Positions 50,508 through 59,457 of a DNA stretch of 64,000 bases are shown one piece after another. Within the stretch, counting starts at the first letter, position 1. The number at the start of each line of letters is the position of its first letter. The notes under the pieces are model-generated. The model made no database searches. It saw only the letters and a list, made by a program, of their open reading frames with translations, and was not told the origin of the DNA. Position numbers and translations under genes: made by a program. Origin of the DNA: Actinomycetota bacterium (GTDB lineage: Bacteria; Actinomycetota; Actinomycetes; Propionibacteriales; Propionibacteriaceae); the NCBI GenBank assembly GCA_020161015.1, contig JAIUOT010000062.1, forward strand, positions 1 through 64,000. The letters run 5' to 3'.

Positions 50508-51251
50508 GTGGCACGCGTGTGGATCGGGACGTCCGGCTGGACCTACGCCTCCTGGTGGGGACGCGTCTACCCGGACATGCCCGACCGCGACCGCCTCGAG
50601 CACTACGCCGCGCACCTGTTCGACACCGTGGAGCTCAACGCGAGCTTCTACCGGTGGCCGCCGGACAGCTCCTTCGCCTCGTGGCGCCGCCGGCTCCCCG
50701 ACGGCTTCCGCCTCTCGGTGAAGGCTCCCCGGGCGCTGAGCCACGCCCGCCGCCTGGGCGAACCGCAGTACTGGGTCGGACGCATCCGCGCAGCGGCAGG
50801 GATCCTCGGCGACCGGCTGGGCGTGGTGCTGCTCCAGCTCCCGCCCTCGCTCGCGCGCGACGACGGCCTGCTGCGCGCCTTCCTCTCGGCGTGGCCACGC
50901 GCCCTGCCGCTGGCCGTCGAGTTCCGCCACCCGAGCTGGGTCGACGACGCGGTGTTCGCCACCCTGGAGGAGCACGGCGTCGCCTACGTCGTGACGAGCG
51001 GCGCCGGCCTGCCCTGCGTGCTGCGGGCGACCGCCGGATTGGTCTACGTCCGGTTCCACGGCCCTGACGACCACCACCTCTACGCCGGGAGCTACAGCGA
51101 CGACGCGATGGGCTGGTGGGCCGACCGGATCGGCGAGTGGCTGGACCAGGGCCGCGACGTGTGGGCCTACTTCAACAATGACGGGGACGCCAACGCCGTG
51201 CGCAACGCCGCCGCCCTGCGCCACCAGCTGTCGCTGCGCTCCCGGGCCTGA
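50508..51251 (+). CDS. DUF72 (YecE-like) protein
   Basis: 247 residues from GTG 50508, behind AAGGAGG. It carries the DUF72 landmarks: WIGTSGWTYASWWGRVYP at the start, the NASFYRWP motif near 45, FRLSVKAPRALSH near 70, VEFRHPSW near 145 and the ending YFNNDGDANAVRNA. A TIM-barrel family of unknown biochemical function, often linked to sugar or nucleic acid metabolism. Convergent with the next gene (6-nt gap). Confidence 0.9.
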   Translation: MARVWIGTSGWTYASWWGRVYPDMPDRDRLEHYAAHLFDTVELNASFYRWPPDSSFASWRRRLPDGFRLSVKAPRALSHARRLGEPQYWVGRIRAAAGILGDRLGVVLLQLPPSLARDDGLLRAFLSAWPRALPLAVEFRHPSWVDDAVFATLEEHGVAYVVTSGAGLPCVLRATAGLVYVRFHGPDDHHLYAGSYSDDAMGWWADRIGEWLDQGRDVWAYFNNDGDANAVRNAAALRHQLSLRSRA

Positions 51252-51257
51252 CCCGGC

Positions 51258-52745
51258 TCAGTCCGCGGGGAGCTCCCAGGTGTGCACCGGCTCGTTGGCG
51301 TGCATGTGGGCGGCGTAGGCCGCGACCATCCCGCGCAGCGCCTCCGCCCGGGACAGCCCCTTCGCCTCGAGCCTCCGCACGGCGGCCACCTGCCAGTCGG
51401 CACCGTTCTGGCCGGTCAGGCAGCGTCCCTCGATCACCCCGAGCAGCCGGTCGCGGACGGCGGCGTCCACCCCCCAGGCGGCCAGGCCCTCGTGCGCCAT
51501 CGGCAGCAGCTCGCGCAGGACGAGCTCGCTGGCGGGGATCTCGCCGCGTCCCGGCCAGAACAGCGCGGCGTCGATGCCGTTGCGGGCCCCGATCGCGAAG
51601 TTCTCCGTTGCGGTGTTGAACGACATCCGCGTCCACAGGGGACGGTCGTCCGCGACCATCGCGTGCAGCGTGCCGTAGTAGAACGCCGCGTTCGCCAGGG
51701 TGTCGACGATCGTCGGCCCCGCGGGCAGGACGCGGTTCTCCACGCGCAGGTGGGGCCGTCCGTCCACGATGTCGTAGATGGGCCGGTTCCAGCGGTAGAT
51801 GGTCCCGTTGTGCAGGCGCATCTCGGCCAGCCTCGGGGTGCGGCCGGCGGCGAAGGCCTCCTGCGGGTCCTCGTCGTCGAGTTCGGGCAGCATGGCCGGG
51901 AAGTAGCGGGTGTTCTCCTCGAACAGGTCGAAGATCGAGGTGATCCACCGCTCCCCGAAGAACACGCGGGGACGCACGCCCTGGTTCTTCAGCTCGACCG
52001 GACGGGTGTCCGCGGCCTGCGTGAACAGCTCGATGCGCGTCTCGGCCCACAACTCCTTGCCCATGAAGTACGGGCTGTTCGCACCGAGGGCCAGCTGCGG
52101 CCCGGCCAGCACCTGCGCGGCGTTCCAGTGCGCGGCGAACTCCGACGGCCTCACCTGGAGGTGCAGCTGCATCGACGTGCACGCCGCCTCGGGGGCGAGC
52201 GAGTCGCTGTACCGCAGCAGCCGCTCGCCGGACGGGCCGGTGATGTCGAGGTGGATGTCCTCGCCCCGGGCGGCCAGGACGGCGTCGTTGAGCGCCTGGT
52301 AGCGCGTGTTGGCGCTCATCCAGTCGCCCTCGAAGGTCTCCGGCGTCACCGTCGGCAGGATGCCGATCATGATGATGTGGGCGCCCCGCTCGGAGCACCG
52401 CCGCTCGGCCTCGTTGAGCGAGGTGCGCAGGTCAGCCTCCAGCTGCACCGCGCTGCTGCCGTGGAGCCGGTGCGGGGCGACGTTGAACTCGATGTTGAAG
52501 CGGGCGAGCTCGGTCTGGTACTCCGGGTCGGCGATCGCGGCCAGCACCTCGGCGTTGTCCATCCTCGGCCGGTAGTCGCTGTCGACCAGGTTGAGCTCGA
52601 TCTCCATGCCGGTCATCGGCTCGTCGAAGTCGAACGAGCGGGAGGCCAGCATCTGCTCGAACACGTCGAGGCAGGTCTTCACCTTGTCCCGGTAGCGCTG
52701 GCGCTGCTCACGGGTGAATGTCGCCGACTCGACGTCGCGTCCCAT
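51258..52745 (-). CDS. Glutamate-cysteine ligase family (GCS2) protein
   Basis: 495 residues. The N-terminal GMEIELNLVD motif near 46 and the FNIEFNVAPHRL segment near 83 are the substrate and metal-binding strands of the GCS2 carboxylate-amine ligase family; LAPEAACTSMQLHLQV near 175 and LRVENRVLPAGPTIVDTLANAAF near 320 complete the fold. Family members join glutamate to cysteine or another amine with ATP. Actinobacteria mostly use mycothiol, whose pathway does not need this enzyme, so the true product (gamma-glutamyl-cysteine, another gamma-glutamyl amide, or pup-like chemistry) is open. Confidence 0.82.
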   Translation of the reverse strand: MGRDVESATFTREQRQRYRDKVKTCLDVFEQMLASRSFDFDEPMTGMEIELNLVDSDYRPRMDNAEVLAAIADPEYQTELARFNIEFNVAPHRLHGSSAVQLEADLRTSLNEAERRCSERGAHIIMIGILPTVTPETFEGDWMSANTRYQALNDAVLAARGEDIHLDITGPSGERLLRYSDSLAPEAACTSMQLHLQVRPSEFAAHWNAAQVLAGPQLALGANSPYFMGKELWAETRIELFTQAADTRPVELKNQGVRPRVFFGERWITSIFDLFEENTRYFPAMLPELDDEDPQEAFAAGRTPRLAEMRLHNGTIYRWNRPIYDIVDGRPHLRVENRVLPAGPTIVDTLANAAFYYGTLHAMVADDRPLWTRMSFNTATENFAIGARNGIDAALFWPGRGEIPASELVLRELLPMAHEGLAAWGVDAAVRDRLLGVIEGRCLTGQNGADWQVAAVRRLEAKGLSRAEALRGMVAAYAAHMHANEPVHTWELPAD

Positions 52746-52817
52746 GCGGTGAGTATGCCCGCCCGCTTCCGCGCAGGGATAGGGCCCGCGTGTCCGGTCG
52801 ACGACCGCAGGGCCGCG

Positions 52818-53354
52818 TCAGTCGGCGAACTCCGTGGCGGCGAAGCGCTGCAGGTAGGTGCCCAGCTCGAGGGCCACCGCCCCGTCCAGCTCGGTCGGGC
52901 CGGGCGCGATCCACAGGTCGACGTCGAGCCCGGAGATGGCGCCGGCCAGCTCCGGGGGCCACTCGTTCCCGTAGCCGTAGCGGCTGCGGAGCACGACGTA
53001 CTCCGCGCTGACCCGCTCGATGCGCTCGATCTCGGGCTGCTCGAGGAGCCGGAAGGCCGCCACCGGGTTCAGGGCGTCGAGGCGCCGCGACAGCGTCGTG
53101 CGCAGGATCGTCGAGTTCGTCCAGCCGAGGACGGCGTACGCGTCGCCGGCCGGCGCGTGGGTGGCATCGCCGGGGTCGCGGGTCCAGGCGCGGGTGCGGT
53201 AGAGGCTGCGGAAGTCGACGCAGTGCTCCCTGAGCACCGCCGACAGCGATGCCGGGGTCTGACCGGGGTGCCGGACCAGGCGCATCGGCAGCGTGGCGAC
53301 CCGTCTCGTGGGCTCGCCGGGAATGACTCTCTCCCAGGTATCGGTTCTCAACAT
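52818..53354 (-). CDS. Uncharacterised protein upstream of the GCS2 gene
   Basis: 178 residues, soluble, with no signal peptide or membrane segment. No domain recognised. The protein is rich in Arg, Glu and Leu; the segments RHPGQTPASLSAVLREHCVDFRSLYR near 28 and LWIAPGPTELDGAVALELGTYLQRF near 150 look ordered. One cysteine. The start ATG has GGAGGAG about 8 nt upstream. It lies 72 nt before the GCS2 gene on the same strand. The 10-mer TCGTGGGTGG in its promoter is also found before the LuxR gene at 28951. Confidence 0.65.
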   Translation of the reverse strand: MLRTDTWERVIPGEPTRRVATLPMRLVRHPGQTPASLSAVLREHCVDFRSLYRTRAWTRDPGDATHAPAGDAYAVLGWTNSTILRTTLSRRLDALNPVAAFRLLEQPEIERIERVSAEYVVLRSRYGYGNEWPPELAGAISGLDVDLWIAPGPTELDGAVALELGTYLQRFAATEFAD

Positions 53355-53439
53355 CGTCGGCTCCTCCGGTCCTGCACGTCGGAGGCCACACGTCGGGTCG
53401 TGATACCTCCACCCACGAGTAGAGCGCGTGCGCCATGGC

Positions 53440-53479
53440 GGGGGTAAGACCCCCTTCGAGCGACGCCCTCGCGGGCGTC
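53440..53479. other. Two hairpins in the 286-nt gap 53355-53640
   Basis: GGGGGT/ACCCCC around AAG (53440-53454) and GACGCCC/GGGCGTC around TCGC (53462-53479). They may end the LuxR transcript or shape the leader of the 178-residue protein gene. The rest of the gap holds no convincing gene. Confidence 0.5.
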
Positions 53480-53640
53480 ACCCGGACGAGTGGCGCCCGG
53501 TTTGTCCTCGCTGACTAGGTGATCTCCACGCTAGGACACCGGCGCGCCGTCCTGCGCCACCCCACGAGACCAAGTCGTGCACCAACCGCATGGCTTCCTG
53601 GCGTACCACCTCGTAGGGGACGGGCCACGCCACCGACCAC

Positions 53641-55664
53641 TCAGGCGAGGTGGCGCCGGGTGCCCGTCTCCAGCAGGCCGGCATCGTGGGCACGGCGGAC
53701 CAGCTCTGCGCGCGTGGCAGCCCCGAACTTCTCGCGCAGCGCGACCACCTGCTTGCGCACGGTGTTCACCGAGACGTACTGCTGGTCGGCGATCTCCTGC
53801 ACGGTCGCGGACGTCGCGAGCAGCGGCAGCAGCACCTCCTCGCGACGGGTCAGCCGGACGAGGGTCGGCCGGGGGGCGCACGTGTCCCGCAGCGTGGTCA
53901 GCGCCTCGCGGCGTCGGGCCGCCTCCACCGGGCAGTCCGGCTCCCCGTGGTGCGCAGCGTGGCTCTCGACGAGCCGTCCCCGGACCTCGGAGGGCAGCAG
54001 CGCGAACGGCACGACGGTGTCTGCCTGGGCACCCACCTCGCAGGCTGCGGTCGCCGCTGCGGCCACGTCGCCCGACGGCGCCCCGAGCAGGGACAGCGCG
54101 GCCGCCTTGATGGCGTACAGGTGGGCGCGGTCACCCAGGGACGGCTCGAGGGAGAAGATCCCCTCATCGGCCGTGGCCACCGCCTCCGCGTACCGACCCG
54201 CGGACAGGAGAAGCCGGGCCGCGGGCACCGTCGAGAGGGCCGGGTCGTCCCGGGTCAGCAGCTCGTCCACCACCTGGGCCGCGCGGTTCAGCTCGCCGAT
54301 CCCGATCAGGATCTCCGCCCGGGCACGCAGCAGCAGCGGGCCCCACGGGCCGTGCTGGACGTCCTCCCCGGAGTCGGCGAGGATCGCGTCGAAGCGTGCC
54401 AGCACCCGCGACGGCTCCTCCCACATGAGGCCGTAGGTGGCGGCGAGGTGGGCGTGCATCGGCCGGAGGTTGAACCACCGGGTGGCACCCTCCGCGTCAT
54501 GGAGGCGCAACGCGCGGTCGGCGAGCCGGCGGTCGAGGCGACGCAGCGCGGCGTCCGCCCACGGAGGTGGAACACCGGCTCGATCCAGTTCGCGACCCGG
54601 CACTGGTGCTCGGCATGACGGGCGAGGTAGCGCTCGCTGGTGGCGAAGGCCTGCGTGTTGCCGGACGCGCTGCTCGACAGCGCCAGCACGAGCGCGGCCA
54701 GGAACCCGGCGAAGCCGCACGACTCGGCGAGGAGCATGGCCAGCTCGGCCTCCCGCCGGGCACGCGCCCAGTCGGCACGCAGGAAGGCGACCAGCGAGGC
54801 CGTCGAGTGGAAGAAGCTGAGGTACTTCGCGCCCACCGCCGCCCCGTGCGGCGGCGGTTGCCGGATCACCTGGAGCAGCGCGGAGTAGGTGCGGGTGGCG
54901 CCGTCGAGCCGGACGTCGCCGACCGACTCGGGGATCGTCGCCTGGGCCAGCATCCACAGCGTGCCCGCGGCGACCTTCGCGTCGGCGCCCTCTGCGGTCT
55001 CCCAGTGGGAGTGCAGCGCACGGCCGTCGCGGATCATCGCGCTCAGCATGACGTCGAGGTCGAGCCGCCCGGTCACCGGATCGAACGCAGACGAGAGCGC
55101 GGCCCCGTAGCTGAGCCCGGGGTGGACGGCCCGCTGCTCCGGCGGGGCTTCGGCGTACGCGGCCCGCACGACCGCGTTGGCCAGCAGCAGGCCGGGCGAG
55201 TACGTGCACCACAGGGTCTCCAGGGCGACCCAGTCGTGCTCCTCCGCCGCCCAGCCGGCCAGTTGCACGGCGAGGGCCGGGAGACGCCGGGCGAGCCCCG
55301 CGGCGAGCATCTCGCGGCGACAGGCGTCCAGGTCCGGGTCGGTCGACCGGAGGTCGGCGAGCATCGCGTCGCGGACGTCAGGGCGCAGGGTGCTCGGCTC
55401 AGCGCACGCGCCGTCCTCGACGAAGGCGCCGGCGGCCTCCAGCTGGGCGAGCAGGGCCGTGCATCCCCCGGGGACACAGCACGACCTGGCGCTCTCGGCG
55501 GCCAGGGTGAGCACCTCCCGGCCGGCCTGGTCGGCGAGGGCGATGCGGGCCAGCCACGCGGGCCAGGGGCGGCCCGTGAGCAGGTCCTGCCAGGACGGGC
55601 GGTCGTCGGCCGGCGCGCGGTGCACGCCGGGAGGGTCGGTGGTCAGCAGATCGGGGTGGGGCAC
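53641..55664 (-). pseudogene. LuxR-family regulator interrupted by a frameshift
   Basis: From GTG 55664 one frame runs through a helical, Ala/Leu-rich regulatory domain of about 365 residues up to RVANWIEPVFHL near 54570. The same protein then continues in another frame (PWADAALRRLDRRLADRALRL) to a C-terminal LuxR helix-turn-helix near 53850-53650 (LTRREEVLLPLLATSATVQEIADQQYVSVNTVRKQ). The shift equals one lost base between about 54556 and 54575. Without it the product would be about 673 residues. Without repair the first frame ends in a false tail at 54306 with no DNA-binding domain. It may be a real inactivation, phase variation or a sequencing error. Between 55664 and 55927 there is no gene. 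Confidence 0.75.
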
Positions 55665-55853
55665 GGGTCACGTCCATGGCGGTGGAAGCGGCGCCGCCCG
55701 TCGTGGGGATGGGTCCCGCCGTGGGCGACCGGGTGGTGGAGGTCGGGGGGTCGACCACCGCGCCCGGGTCGGGCCAACCACTCCCCTTCCCGAACCGCGT
55801 CCTCGCGGCCCGGAACACCCGGACGACCCGGAGATTACGCGACCATCACAACG

Positions 55854-55890
55854 AACGCCTAATCGGCGTCCCACTAGGAGGAACGCCTAT
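55854..55890. repeat. Direct repeat GAACGCCTA upstream of the frameshifted LuxR gene
   Basis: GAACGCCTA at 55854-55862 and 55882-55890, 28 nt apart; the first is part of an inverted repeat ACGCC/GGCGT. A possible regulator-binding region. Confidence 0.3.
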
Positions 55891-55927
55891 CACCCATCCG
55901 GGTGACCGGGAGCGGGCGCGCCCCGGC

Positions 55928-56899
55928 TCACAACCCGGAGACGGGACGGTCCGGACGGGTCGGGGTGGCCAGCAGGCCGCGCAGGAGGCCGAGGAAAGCG
56001 GCCTTGTCCACCGCCTCCACCACCGTCGCGTTCGGGGTGAGGTCGAAGGTGCTCCACGCCATCACCGAGTGCCCGCGGGTGAGGGTGGACGCCGTCTCGA
56101 CGTCCACCCGGTAGGGCGCGGACGCGAGCACCAGTTCCGGGTGCAGCAGGATCGCCAGCGTCAGCGAGTCCGGATGGGTCGACCCGTCCACGCCCACCGA
56201 CTCGTCGAAGTCGATCGTCGCGTCGCACATCCGGCGGAAGAAGTCCGACAGCGGCGTGCCCAGCGAGCACAACCCGTTGTAGGTGGCCCGGTCGAAGGTG
56301 GCGTCGCGCAGCGTCAGAGGAGCCCAGGGCACGATCACCAGGTCGTCGAAGCCGGCGTCCATGACGATCTGCGCAGCCTCGGGGTCGACGTAGAAGTTGT
56401 ACTCGGCGCTCGCCGTGATGTTGCCGCGCCCGTTGTTGGAGCCACCCATCACGTACAGGCTGCGCACCCGGGCGGCGAACCCGGGGTCGCGCAGGACGGC
56501 CGAGGCGATGTTGGTGAGCGGGCCGATGGCCACGATGCTCACCTCTCCGGGGTCCTCCGCGGTGATCCTGAGGAGAGCGTCCACTCCGTCCTCGGGGTCG
56601 AGGTGGACCCCGTCCAGGTCCATCGACAGGCCGCCCGACCCGTCGCCGTGGACGTTCTCCGCCGACTCCCACTCCCTGCGCAGGGGGCGCCGGCACCCCT
56701 CGTGGACGGGCACGCTGCCCAGCCGGCCGGCCACGTTCAGGGTCGTGTGCGCGTTGGCGACCTGCTGGTCGAACGACACGTTGCCCGCCACCATCGTGAT
56801 CGCGCGCAGGTCCGCGCGCTCGTCCATCAGGCCGAGCAGGATCGTCACGCAGTCGTCCTGCGCCGTGTCCGTGTCGATGACCACCGGAATCCTCGCCAT
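55928..56899 (-). CDS. Nucleoside hydrolase (IUNH family)
   Basis: 323 residues from ATG 56899 (GGAAGGGAG upstream). The calcium-binding motif DTDTAQDD at 9-16 is the family hallmark, together with TMVAGNVSFDQQVANAHTTL near 35, IGPLTNIASAVLRDP near 125, VMGGSNNGRGNITASAEYNFYVDPEAAQIV near 150 and the DESVGVDGSTHPD loop near 230, which replaces the usual HDP element. These enzymes cleave the N-glycosidic bond of ribonucleosides for base salvage, in the cytosol. Substrate preference unknown. Monocistronic. Confidence 0.92.
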   Translation of the reverse strand: MARIPVVIDTDTAQDDCVTILLGLMDERADLRAITMVAGNVSFDQQVANAHTTLNVAGRLGSVPVHEGCRRPLRREWESAENVHGDGSGGLSMDLDGVHLDPEDGVDALLRITAEDPGEVSIVAIGPLTNIASAVLRDPGFAARVRSLYVMGGSNNGRGNITASAEYNFYVDPEAAQIVMDAGFDDLVIVPWAPLTLRDATFDRATYNGLCSLGTPLSDFFRRMCDATIDFDESVGVDGSTHPDSLTLAILLHPELVLASAPYRVDVETASTLTRGHSVMAWSTFDLTPNATVVEAVDKAAFLGLLRGLLATPTRPDRPVSGL

Positions 56900-57066
56900 G
56901 CCACTCCCTTCCGGGGCACACCCTAGGTGGGCGGCACCGGGCACCCCGACCGCTGGGCGTGAGCACTTCTTGCCCGGCGCGGCCGCCGTCCCGCCACCCC
57001 CGACGCGCACGGACGCCGCACCGCGGGCACCGTCGCCTTGCTAGCGTCGGGGACGAAGGGAGGGCG

Positions 57067-57429
57067 ATGTCGCACAACCGCTTCCCCCGCGGCGTCTACG
57101 CGCGCGGGACGGACCCGGATGCCCGGTTCTCGCTCGCCAACGAGCGCACGTTCCTCGCCTGGATCTCCGCCGGGCTGGCCCTGGTCTCGGTCGGGGTGGG
57201 CGTGGCCTCGCTGGGCGTCGGCCTCAACCCCGTGTTCCGCGCGCCGGCCGCCGTGGTCCTCGTCCTGGGTGGGATCGCCTGCCCGGTCCAGGCCTGGTTC
57301 GGCTGGGTGCGGGTCGAGACGGCCCTCCGCGAGGGTCGCCGGCTCCCGTTCCCGCCCCTGGTAGCGCTGCTGTCGGTGGTCGTGGCGGTCGCCGGGGTGC
57401 TGGTGCTGCTGGGCCTGCTGGTGCCGTGA
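57067..57429 (+). CDS. DUF202 (YidH-like) membrane protein
   Basis: 120 residues from ATG 57067 (AAGGGAGGG upstream). Family motif DARFSLANERTFLAWISAGLALV at 18-40, then three helices in all. Function unknown. Its stop overlaps the GTG of the next DUF202 gene (GTGA), so the two are made together and may form a hetero-oligomer. Confidence 0.88.
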   Translation: MSHNRFPRGVYARGTDPDARFSLANERTFLAWISAGLALVSVGVGVASLGVGLNPVFRAPAAVVLVLGGIACPVQAWFGWVRVETALREGRRLPFPPLVALLSVVVAVAGVLVLLGLLVP

Positions 57430-57770
57430 GCGGGACGCCCGGCTGGCGGGACGACCCCGGCAGGCAGCCCGAACGGACGGCCCTTGCCTGGCAGCGGACG
57501 GCGCTGGCCTTCCTCGTCCTTGCCCTCGCCTCCGCGCGGCTGGCCTGGCCCGCGCTGGGGGGCTGGGCCCTGCTGCCCGCGTCCGCGGTGGGCGCCGGGG
57601 CTGTCGGCCTGCTCGTCGCCGCGCGCCGCCGCTACCACCGCACGCTCGACCAGGACCGCGAGGACGTCCTCGTCGCGCCACCGGACGGGAGGATGCCCGC
57701 GTTGGCCGCCGGCCTGGGGCTGGCTGTGGGCGCGCTGGCCGTGCTGCTGGTCTGGCTTGCGACATCGTGA
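57426..57770 (+). CDS. Second DUF202-type membrane protein
   Basis: 114 residues starting with GTG. PERTALAWQRTALAFLVLALASARL at 15-39 is the DUF202 signature; three helices. It is paralogous to the preceding protein at the motif level only. Function unknown. Confidence 0.85.
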   Translation: MSGTPGWRDDPGRQPERTALAWQRTALAFLVLALASARLAWPALGGWALLPASAVGAGAVGLLVAARRRYHRTLDQDREDVLVAPPDGRMPALAAGLGLAVGALAVLLVWLATS

Positions 57771-57816
57771 ACGCGGGGGGACGTTTTCCTCCATAGCCTC
57801 CTGTAGAAATCTCGAC

Positions 57817-57822
57817 TAGATT
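57817..57822 (+). promoter_or_regulatory. -10 box of a leaderless regulator gene
   Basis: TAGATT ends 6 nt before ATG 57829; no Shine-Dalgarno is present. Confidence 0.5.
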
Positions 57823-57828
57823 CGCCCC

Positions 57829-58470
57829 ATGAGCAGCACCACGCGGAACGGGCCCTCCCCGGTGCGCACCGACCGCCCCCGACCCGCGGCGCTGAGGGTG
57901 CTGCGACGGCTGGTCGCCGCGGACGGCCCCGTGACCATCGGGACGATCACCGGACTGCTCGGAGGGCACCCCAACACCGTGCGGGCCCAGCTCGCCCACC
58001 TGGTGGCGCAGGGATTCGCCACAGAGACCACGGTCACCGGCGGGGGACGCGGCCGTCCCGCCCTGGCGTTCGTGCCCACGCTCTCCGGACGCCAGGTGGT
58101 GCTCGAGGAACCCGACCGTGACGACCACAGCGCCCTGGTGGAGGCGGTCGCGGAGCACCTCGCCAGCGCCCAGGACCCCGTCGCCTCCGCCCTCGCCCTC
58201 GGGCGGTCGTGGGGACGCCGGATCGCCCCGGCGGGCGACCGCACCCTCGTCGGCACGCTCGGCGCGCAGGGGTTCACCCCCGAGGTCTCCGCCGACGGCA
58301 TCGCCCTGCGCACCTGCCCGCTGCTGGCGTCGGCGCTCCGGCACCCGGAGGTGGTCTGCGCCATGCACCAGGGGCTGATCGACGCGCTCTCGGCCGACCC
58401 TCTGGAACTCGTGCCGTTCGCCGCACCGGGGCGGTGCCTGGTGCGCCCGGCCCCCGCCGACCCGGCCTGA
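57829..58470 (+). CDS. Winged-helix (ArsR/MarR-like) transcriptional regulator
   Basis: 213 residues. Residues 20-75 form a winged helix: ALRVLRRLVAADGPVTIGTITGLLGGHPNTVRAQLAHLVAQGF, with GGGRGRPAL as the wing. The C-terminal half is a helical sensor with cysteines in ALRTCPLLASALRHPEVVCAMHQGLID near 165-185, a layout seen in actinobacterial regulators of iron-sulfur or lipid genes (SufR-like). Whether these cysteines hold a cluster is unknown. It lies 58 nt upstream of the TauE/SafE gene in the same direction. Confidence 0.85.
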   Translation: MSSTTRNGPSPVRTDRPRPAALRVLRRLVAADGPVTIGTITGLLGGHPNTVRAQLAHLVAQGFATETTVTGGGRGRPALAFVPTLSGRQVVLEEPDRDDHSALVEAVAEHLASAQDPVASALALGRSWGRRIAPAGDRTLVGTLGAQGFTPEVSADGIALRTCPLLASALRHPEVVCAMHQGLIDALSADPLELVPFAAPGRCLVRPAPADPA

Positions 58471-58528
58471 GGCGAGCCGCGCCCGCCGTAGACTCGCCCG
58501 GGTCCGCCCGCAACCCGAGAGGCCCGTC

Positions 58529-59350
58529 GTGGACCTGTCCGCCCTCTTCCCCCCCGGCTTCGGCTGGGAGACCATGCTGGTGCTCGCGCTGGTCGCGCTC
58601 GCCGCCGGCTGGGTGGACGCCGTCGTGGGCGGGGGCGGGCTCCTCCAGCTGCCGGCGCTGCTGCTGGTGCCCGGCATCGCGCCCGTCCAGGCCCTGGCCA
58701 CCAACAAGCTCGCCTCGATCTGCGGTACGACCACCAGCGCGGTCACCTACTACCGGCGCGTCCGGCCGGACCTGCGGACGGCGCTGCCGATGGCCGGTTC
58801 CGCCCTGGCCGGCAGCGCGGGCGGCGCGGCGCTGGCGACGCTGCTGCCCGCCGCGGTCTTCACCCCGATCATCCTGGTGGCCCTGGTGGTCGTGGCGGTG
58901 TTCACCGTGGCTCGTCCCGCGATGGGCGCCCGCACCCGGCTGCGGTTCACCGGCCGGCGGCACTACGGCAGCGCGGTCGGGATCGGCGCGCTGATCGGCG
59001 CCTACGACGGGCTTCTCGGTCCCGGCACCGGCAGCTTCCTCGTGATCGCCCTGGTCGGCGTGCTCGGCTACAACTTCCTCGAGGCCTCGGCGAAGGCGAA
59101 GATCGTGAACGTCGCCACCAACCTCGGCGCCCTCGCGCTCTTCGTCCCCCATGGCGCCGTGCTGTGGGGGCCGGGCCTCGTGCTGGGCGTGGCGAACATG
59201 GCCGGCGGCTACCTGGGATCGCGGACCGCGATCGCCCGGGGGACCGGCTTCGTCCGGGCGGCCTTCCTGGTGGTGGTCGCAGCCCTGATCGCCCGCCTGG
59301 GCTACGACGTCGTCACCCGTGACCTGCTCCCCTTCCTCGCCGGGCGCTGA
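58529..59350 (+). CDS. TSUP-family (TauE/SafE) membrane exporter
   Basis: 273 residues, GTG start. Eight or so helices with the family repeats: AGWVDAVVGGGGLLQLPALLLVPGIAPVQALATNKLASICGTTTSA near 25-70 and GAYDGLLGPGTGSFLVIALVGVLGYNFLEASAKAKIVNVATN near 155-195. Such proteins move sulfite, sulfoacetate or related organosulfur anions. TAGACT near 58488 may be the promoter -10. The adjacent regulator may control it. Confidence 0.9.
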   Translation: MDLSALFPPGFGWETMLVLALVALAAGWVDAVVGGGGLLQLPALLLVPGIAPVQALATNKLASICGTTTSAVTYYRRVRPDLRTALPMAGSALAGSAGGAALATLLPAAVFTPIILVALVVVAVFTVARPAMGARTRLRFTGRRHYGSAVGIGALIGAYDGLLGPGTGSFLVIALVGVLGYNFLEASAKAKIVNVATNLGALALFVPHGAVLWGPGLVLGVANMAGGYLGSRTAIARGTGFVRAAFLVVVAALIARLGYDVVTRDLLPFLAGR

Positions 59351-59457
59351 CCCGGTCCCCCGTAACGGGACTTCTCAGCCGCCCGGGGCCGCTCGGTAGG
59401 CTTCACCCGCCGCGGAACGGCCAAGGAGCGGGGCCGGGAGCGGATGAGTGGGGGTGG

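Noticed and set aside
54306-54560. The first-frame tail of the interrupted LuxR gene as real protein
   Set aside because: After 54560 the translation becomes Arg/Pro/Ser-rich with no similarity, while the other frame continues the family fold.
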